From Pseudomonadota bacterium (GTDB taxonomy: Bacteria; Pseudomonadota; Gammaproteobacteria; Burkholderiales; Burkholderiaceae_F): 8,966 nucleotides of DNA. Each line of letters opens with the position of its first letter. Positions within the stretch are counted from its first letter, which is position 1. Shown here one piece after another: positions 6,103 to 8,966 of the stretch. The notes below the pieces were generated by a model. That model was not told the origin of the DNA. It worked only from the letters and a program-made list of their open reading frames with translations, and searched no databases. The translations under genes were made by a program, and so were the position numbers. The stretch is from contig JAEZVV010000087.1 in NCBI GenBank assembly GCA_023443095.1, forward strand, positions 1-8,966. Reading direction: 5' to 3'.

Positions 6103-6131
6103 TTGCGCCGCCGCCGTCGCCTTCCTAAACT
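6103..6131 (+). promoter_or_regulatory. Probable sigma-70 promoter for grxD-ubiX
   Basis: TTGCGC (6103-6108) and TAAACT (6126-6131) are separated by exactly 17 bp. The match is TTG plus one base at -35 and four of six at -10. Transcription would start near 6138, about 20 nt before the grxD start codon. That is a short leader with just room for the GAGAGA (6146-6151) ribosome binding site. It makes grxD-ubiX a transcription unit separate from hemA-prfA-prmC. Confidence 0.55.
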
Positions 6132-6157
6132 CTCGTTTCCCCTCCGAGAGAATGAAC

Positions 6158-6478
6158 ATGGATACCAAGGACTTCATCCACAAGACCGTCACCGAGAACC
6201 CCGTCGTGCTGTTCATGAAAGGCACGGCGCAATTCCCTCAATGCGGCTTCTCCGGCCGCGCGATCCAGGTGCTCAAGCAGGCTGGCGTCAAAAACGTGGT
6301 CACTTTCAACGTGCTCGAAGACGACGCCGTGCGCCAGGGCATCAAGGAATATTCGAACTGGCCGACCGTGCCTCAGCTCTACATCAACGGCGAGTTCATC
6401 GGCGGCTCGGACATCATGATGGAGATGTTCGAGAGCGGAGAACTGCAGAAGCTGCTCGCCGACGCCAAGCTCGTCTGA
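6158..6478 (+). CDS. grxD: Monothiol glutaredoxin, CGFS type (Grx4)
   Basis: A cytoplasmic CGFS glutaredoxin, a family that binds a glutathione-ligated [2Fe-2S] cluster as a dimer and serves in iron-sulfur cluster delivery and iron regulation rather than in general disulfide reduction. The 106 residues form one glutaredoxin domain. The CGFS active site is at 29-32 after VVLFMKGTAQFPQ. The glutathione-binding WPTVPQLYINGEFIGGSDI contains the cis-proline TVP; GGSDI replaces the GGCDI of E. coli, a conservative change. ATG 6158 is preferred over the ATG at 6152 because GAGAGA (6146-6151) is then 6 nt away; the earlier ATG nearly touches it and would add only two residues. The gene is 2 nt upstream of ubiX, so the two are probably translated together. 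I see no direct functional link with ubiX. Confidence 0.95.
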   Translation: MDTKDFIHKTVTENPVVLFMKGTAQFPQCGFSGRAIQVLKQAGVKNVVTFNVLEDDAVRQGIKEYSNWPTVPQLYINGEFIGGSDIMMEMFESGELQKLLADAKLV

Positions 6479-6480
6479 AC

Positions 6481-7068
6481 ATGGAGCCAGCCAGCCGGCG
6501 GCGCCTGATCGTCGCGATCACGGGCGCCTCGGGCGCGGTCTACGGCGTGCGCCTGCTCGACCGGCTGCGTGAGGCCGGCGTCGAGACCCACTTGCTGGTG
6601 TCGTCGGCCGGCGTCTTGAACCTGCACCAGGAACTGGGCCTGAGCCGGGCGGCGGTCGAAACCAAGGCCGACGTCGTACACCGCGTCGCCGACATCGGCG
6701 CGAGCATAGCCTCGGGCTCGTTCCGCCACGACGGCATGGTGATCGCGCCGTGTTCGGTCAAGACGCTGGCCTCGATCGCCCACGGCCTGGCCGACAACCT
6801 CATCACGCGCGCGGCCGACGTCACGCTCAAGGAGCGGCGGCGGCTGGTGCTGATGGTGAGGGAGACCCCGCTCAACCTGGCTCACATCCGCGCGATGGAG
6901 GTCGTGACCTTAATGGGCGGGATCGTCTTCCCGCCGGTGCCGGCCTTCTATCACCGACCGGCCAGCCTCGACGAGATGGTCGACCATACGGTGGGCCGGG
7001 TGCTCGACCTCGTCGACATCGACGCCGGCGCTGCGCCGCGCTGGAGCGGCATCAGCAGCGAGGCCTAG
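6481..7068 (+). CDS. ubiX: Flavin prenyltransferase UbiX
   Basis: Joins a dimethylallyl unit to FMN to make prenylated FMN, the cofactor of UbiD-type decarboxylases, here presumably for ubiquinone synthesis. The 195 residues match the family. The N-terminal flavin-binding motif is ITGASGAVYG (13-22). By eye alignment to Pseudomonas UbiX, the key residues are kept: E51 (E49 there), K117 (K129), R127-E128 (R139-E140) and Y157 (Y169). Other signatures are APCSVKTLASIAHGLADNL (89-107) and VRETPLN (126-132). The ATG at 6481, 2 nt after the grxD stop, gives the expected short N-terminus. The ribosome binding site is weak, consistent with coupling to grxD. If the organism degrades aromatics anaerobically, the cofactor would also serve other UbiD-family enzymes; that is inference. 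The gene ends just before a strong terminator. Confidence 0.96.
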   Translation: MEPASRRRLIVAITGASGAVYGVRLLDRLREAGVETHLLVSSAGVLNLHQELGLSRAAVETKADVVHRVADIGASIASGSFRHDGMVIAPCSVKTLASIAHGLADNLITRAADVTLKERRRLVLMVRETPLNLAHIRAMEVVTLMGGIVFPPVPAFYHRPASLDEMVDHTVGRVLDLVDIDAGAAPRWSGISSEA

Positions 7069-7077
7069 GTCGCGCCG

Positions 7078-7117
7078 AAAAAACGAAGGCCGCGGGATCC
7101 CGCGGCCTTCGTTTTTT
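7078..7117. terminator. Bidirectional intrinsic terminator, perfect 40-bp palindrome
   Basis: The sequence is perfectly self-complementary around 7097/7098: six A, then the GC-rich arm CGAAGGCCGCGG with the centre GATC inside GGATCC, then the mirrored arm and a run of seven T (7112-7118). Allowing a 4-nt loop, the GC-rich stem is 12 bp. Each strand has a T run after the stem, so it should stop ubiX transcripts on the plus strand and sspA-sspB/tRNA transcripts on the minus strand. Confidence 0.93.
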
Positions 7118-7193
<76 letters not shown>

Positions 7194-7210
7194 GTGAGAC
7201 CAGGAACCGG

Positions 7211-7216
7211 ATTCTA
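7211..7216 (-). promoter_or_regulatory. Possible -10 box of the tRNA-Thr promoter
   Basis: TAGAAT on the minus strand lies between the sspB stop and the tRNA. Transcription would start near 7204, giving a leader of about 10 nt, and CCGG right after the box resembles the GC-rich discriminator of stable-RNA promoters. The -35 region would fall in the last codons of sspB and matches poorly. The alternative is that the tRNA is processed from the sspA-sspB transcript. Confidence 0.4.
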
Positions 7217-7221
7217 GGCGA

Positions 7222-7725
7222 CTACTTGATGCGGGTGAGGCGCGGGCGGCCGCCGCGCGGCGGCGGCTCATCCGGCGGGGTGTCGTCCTCGGGCGCAGAC
7301 GGCGGCGGCGCGAGCGAAAGCGAAGGCGGGCCGGCCGGGCGCGGCGGCTCGACCTGGTCCTCGCCCTCCGCCACCTGCTGCTCGCCTTCGGTTCCTTCAT
7401 CGGGCGACATTTCGAACGCCATGCCCTGCCCGTTTTCGCGGGCGTAGACCGCCATCACATTGGCCATCGGCACCCAGATGTCGCGCGGCACGCCGCCGAA
7501 GCGGGCGCGGAACGAGATCCCCTCGCTGTCGATCTGGAGCTGCTGCGTGGCGAGGCCCGAGACGTTGAGCACGATTTCGCCGTTCTTGACGAACTCGCGC
7601 GGCACCCGCACGGACTCGTCGACCTGGACGGCCACATAAGGGGTGTAGCCGGAATCGGTGCACCACTCGTAGATGGCACGCACCAGGTAAGGCTTGGTCG
7701 ACAACTCGCTCACGCTACTGCTCAC
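7222..7725 (-). CDS. sspB: Stringent starvation protein B, ClpXP adaptor
   Basis: SspB binds ssrA-tagged and some other proteins and hands them to the ClpXP protease. The 167 residues contain the substrate-binding domain at about 8-107, starting STKPYLVRAIYEWC, with VPREFVKNGEIVLNVS (41-56), the GISFRARFGG strand region (69-78) and VPMANVMAVYAREN (85-98). A disordered acidic then proline-rich linker follows (about 108-158, with GEQQVAEGEDQVEPP and DDTPPDEPPP). The last residues GGRPRLTRIK match the C-terminal ClpX-docking motif (RPxLxxxK in E. coli). Start is a GTG: 7725 and 7713 are both possible, the latter giving MSELSTKPY, which looks more like homologues. No good ribosome binding site is seen for either, so coupling to sspA, which ends 22 bp upstream, is likely. 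Confidence 0.93.
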   Translation of the reverse strand: MSSSVSELSTKPYLVRAIYEWCTDSGYTPYVAVQVDESVRVPREFVKNGEIVLNVSGLATQQLQIDSEGISFRARFGGVPRDIWVPMANVMAVYARENGQGMAFEMSPDEGTEGEQQVAEGEDQVEPPRPAGPPSLSLAPPPSAPEDDTPPDEPPPRGGRPRLTRIK

Positions 7726-7747
7726 AAATCAAAGGACAGGCTGCGCT

Positions 7748-8353
7748 TTATTTGCGCATCACTTTTTCGGACGGGGTCAGCGCCTCGATGTAGGCCGGGC
7801 GCGAGAAGATGCGTTCGGCGTACTTCTGCAGCGGCGCAGCGCTCTTGGGCAGTTCGATGCCGTAGTGGTCGAGGCGCCACAGCAGCGGCGCGAGCGCGAC
7901 GTCGAGCATCGAGAACTCTTCGCCCAGCATGTATTTGTTCTTCAGCATGATGGGGGCGAGCTGGGTCAGGCGGTCGCGGATGGTGGCGCGCGCAGCCGAC
8001 ATCGCCTTCGGGTTGGCGGCGCTGGTCTCGAGCACCTGAACCTGCGAGAAAAGCTCGCGTTCGAAGTTGAACAGGAACAGCCGGGTGCGCGCCCGCATGA
8101 CGGGGTCGGCCGGCATCAGCTGCGGATGCGGGAAACGCTCGTCGATGTATTCGTTGATGATGTTCGACTCGTACAGGACGAGGTCGCGCTCGACCAGGAT
8201 CGGAACCTGGCCGTAGGGGTTCATCACGCCGATGTCTTCGGGCTTGTTGAACAGATCCACATCGCGGATTTCGAAATCCATGCCCTTTTCAAAGAGCACG
8301 AAGCGGCAACGTTGCGAAAACGGGCAGGTGGTACCCGAGTACAGGACCATCAT
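7748..8353 (-). CDS. sspA: Stringent starvation protein A
   Basis: A glutathione-S-transferase-fold protein that binds RNA polymerase and modulates transcription in stationary phase and starvation; the family generally lacks transferase activity. The 201 residues comprise a thioredoxin-like N-terminal domain (1-77) with SGTTCPFSQRCRFVLFEKG (6-24), the cis-proline region NPYGQVPIL (45-53) and YESNIINEYIDERFPHP (61-77). The FPHP-LMP stretch is the conserved surface region of SspA. A helical C-terminal domain follows (85-195), including FSMLDVALAPLLWRL. ATG 8353 is chosen for AAGGAA (8361-8366, minus strand) 7 nt upstream; a second ATG follows directly. The order petC-sspA-sspB is common in Betaproteobacteria. 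A 142-bp structured spacer separates it from petC. Confidence 0.95.
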   Translation of the reverse strand: MMVLYSGTTCPFSQRCRFVLFEKGMDFEIRDVDLFNKPEDIGVMNPYGQVPILVERDLVLYESNIINEYIDERFPHPQLMPADPVMRARTRLFLFNFERELFSQVQVLETSAANPKAMSAARATIRDRLTQLAPIMLKNKYMLGEEFSMLDVALAPLLWRLDHYGIELPKSAAPLQKYAERIFSRPAYIEALTPSEKVMRK

Positions 8354-8377
8354 GGCGGGGTTCCTTTACAAACGACG

Positions 8378-8426
8378 AAGGGTGAGCAGCCTCACCCTTG
8401 TGGTCCGCGCGGGGCGACCCGCGCGG
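8378..8426 (-). other. Tandem 9-bp hairpins in the petC-sspA spacer
   Basis: AAGGGTGAG (8378-8386) pairs with CTCACCCTT (8391-8399), and CCGCGCGGG (8405-8413) pairs with CCCGCGCGG (8418-8426), each perfect with a 4-nt loop. A weaker pair GACTCC/GGAGTC (8441-8446, 8463-8468) lies beyond. The gene-direction (minus) strand lacks a T run after either hairpin, so a partial terminator, an mRNA-stabilising 3' structure for petC, or a processing site between the respiratory and ssp genes are all possible. The plus strand has TTTT (8430-8433) after the second stem. Confidence 0.5.
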
Positions 8427-8495
8427 CGCTTTTAGTTCCGGACTCCACTGCCAAGGGCGGGCGGAGTCGCGCTCGAGAGGCGCTAAGCCCCTGTT

Positions 8496-8966
8496 TTACT
8501 TAACATCCTTCCAGTATTGCTGGTTCAGGCGCCAGGCAATGACGGTGAACACGCCCAGGAACAGCAAGACCCACACACCGATCTGCGTGCGGCTCGAGCG
8601 CGAGGGATCCGTCATAAATACCAGATATCCGACCAAGTCCGCCACCTCGGAGTCATACCGACGCGACTGTTCGGGATCGGCGGGCTTGAACGAATACGTC
8701 ATGCCTTCCTTGACCGGGCCGTCGACCGGCTCCTGCTTCTCGGTCATGAAGCCGTTGGCGTCGAAGGTCTTGATCGACTTAATAAAACTCTCGTGGCCGG
8801 TCTTCTCGTCGACGTGTTTGTGGACCGTCTCGATGACCGCCTCGCGCGGGCCCTGGCGCTCCCACAGCGCGTGCGGCATGGCGATGTTGGCCAGCGCCAC
8901 GTTGTTCCAGCCGGTGGCGGTCGACGCGTCGCGGTAATAACCGCGCCACAGCGTATAGAGGTAGTC
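8496..8966 (-). CDS. petC: Cytochrome c1 of the bc1 complex, C-terminal part
   Basis: The C-terminal 156 residues of the heme-c subunit of ubiquinol-cytochrome c reductase; the N-terminal part with the CxxCH heme site lies beyond the right edge. The fragment begins DYLYTLWRGYYRDASTATGW, followed by NNVALANIAMPHALWE. The Met of AMPH (fragment residue 30) is the expected sixth heme ligand. The segment DLVGYLVFMTDPSRSSR precedes the C-terminal membrane anchor GVWVLLFLGVFTVIAWRL (about 129-147) and the cytoplasmic tail ending YWKDVK, as in bacterial cytochromes c1. The frame is open to the last base of the window. A GTG inside (8900) is not the start, because homology continues upstream. petA and petB are expected further right. 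It is followed downstream by sspA. Confidence 0.95.
   Translation of the reverse strand, partial: DYLYTLWRGYYRDASTATGWNNVALANIAMPHALWERQGPREAVIETVHKHVDEKTGHESFIKSIKTFDANGFMTEKQEPVDGPVKEGMTYSFKPADPEQSRRYDSEVADLVGYLVFMTDPSRSSRTQIGVWVLLFLGVFTVIAWRLNQQYWKDVK

Noticed and set aside
5927..6120. Cobalamin-type or other known riboswitch in the leader of the small minus-strand gene
   Set aside because: GGTG and GCC-rich blocks recall fragments of such elements, but the conserved core order is absent.
5306..6157. Long plus-strand frame reaching from inside prmC into grxD, suggesting an N-terminal extension or fusion
   Set aside because: It is out of frame with prmC and has low-complexity sequence until the grxD start. 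The grxD promoter and ribosome binding site at 6103-6151 explain the true start.
6103..6480. In-frame upstream extension of ubiX
   Set aside because: It runs through grxD in another frame and begins within the promoter region. The family N-terminus begins at 6481.
8391..8495. Sigma-70 promoter for sspA around TTGGCA on the minus strand
   Set aside because: The following TAAAAG is only about 14 bp away, too short for a working spacer.
7694..8503. 269-codon plus-strand open frame opposite sspA
   Set aside because: Shadow of sspA and its upstream spacer; it has no ribosome binding site and no recognisable domain.

Overview
The window looks like chromosomal core DNA from a GC-rich betaproteobacterium, most likely Rhodocyclales/Zoogloeaceae (Azoarcus, Thauera or Aromatoleum type). 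The grounds are the strong G/C bias at third codon positions, the gene orders hemA-prfA-prmC followed by grxD-ubiX and petC-sspA-sspB, and protein sequences that read as betaproteobacterial. This is recognition from memory, not a database search. I see no insertion sequence, phage gene, CRISPR array or integrase.

Left part (1-2174): on the minus strand, the receiver end of an OmpR-family response regulator (cut by the window edge) lies downstream of a small exported PepSY protein. A direct hexamer repeat with 11-bp period, resembling a PmrA/QseB-type operator, sits 66 bp upstream of the PepSY start codon. On the plus strand, divergent from these, is an outer-membrane-type lipoprotein of unknown function. 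It converges on a minus-strand DUF697-like membrane-associated protein, with a strong hairpin between the two stop codons.

Middle (2217-5714): a plus-strand cluster starts at a perfect TATAAT box and holds hemA (glutamyl-tRNA reductase, first committed step of C5 tetrapyrrole synthesis), prfA (release factor 1) and prmC (the methyltransferase that modifies the release-factor GGQ glutamine). prfA and prmC overlap by 4 nt. A 192-bp spacer with small hairpins separates hemA from prfA. An 11-bp-stem hairpin follows prmC.

Next (5714-7117): a convergent 70-codon minus-strand gene with an excellent ribosome binding site encodes an unrecognised single-membrane-segment peptide. A gene-free GC-rich stretch follows, then a plus-strand promoter and the pair grxD (monothiol CGFS glutaredoxin) and ubiX (flavin prenyltransferase). 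The pair ends in a perfect 40-bp palindrome with T runs on both strands.

Right part (7118-8966), all minus strand: the 3' end of petC (cytochrome c1 of the bc1 complex), a spacer with two 9-bp hairpins, sspA, sspB and a tRNA-Thr(UGU) with encoded CCA. The 3' end of the tRNA touches the bidirectional terminator shared with ubiX.

I found no clearly novel multi-gene system. The points most worth a second look are the operator-like repeat, the small membrane protein, the tRNA/terminator arrangement and the structured spacers at hemA-prfA and petC-sspA.
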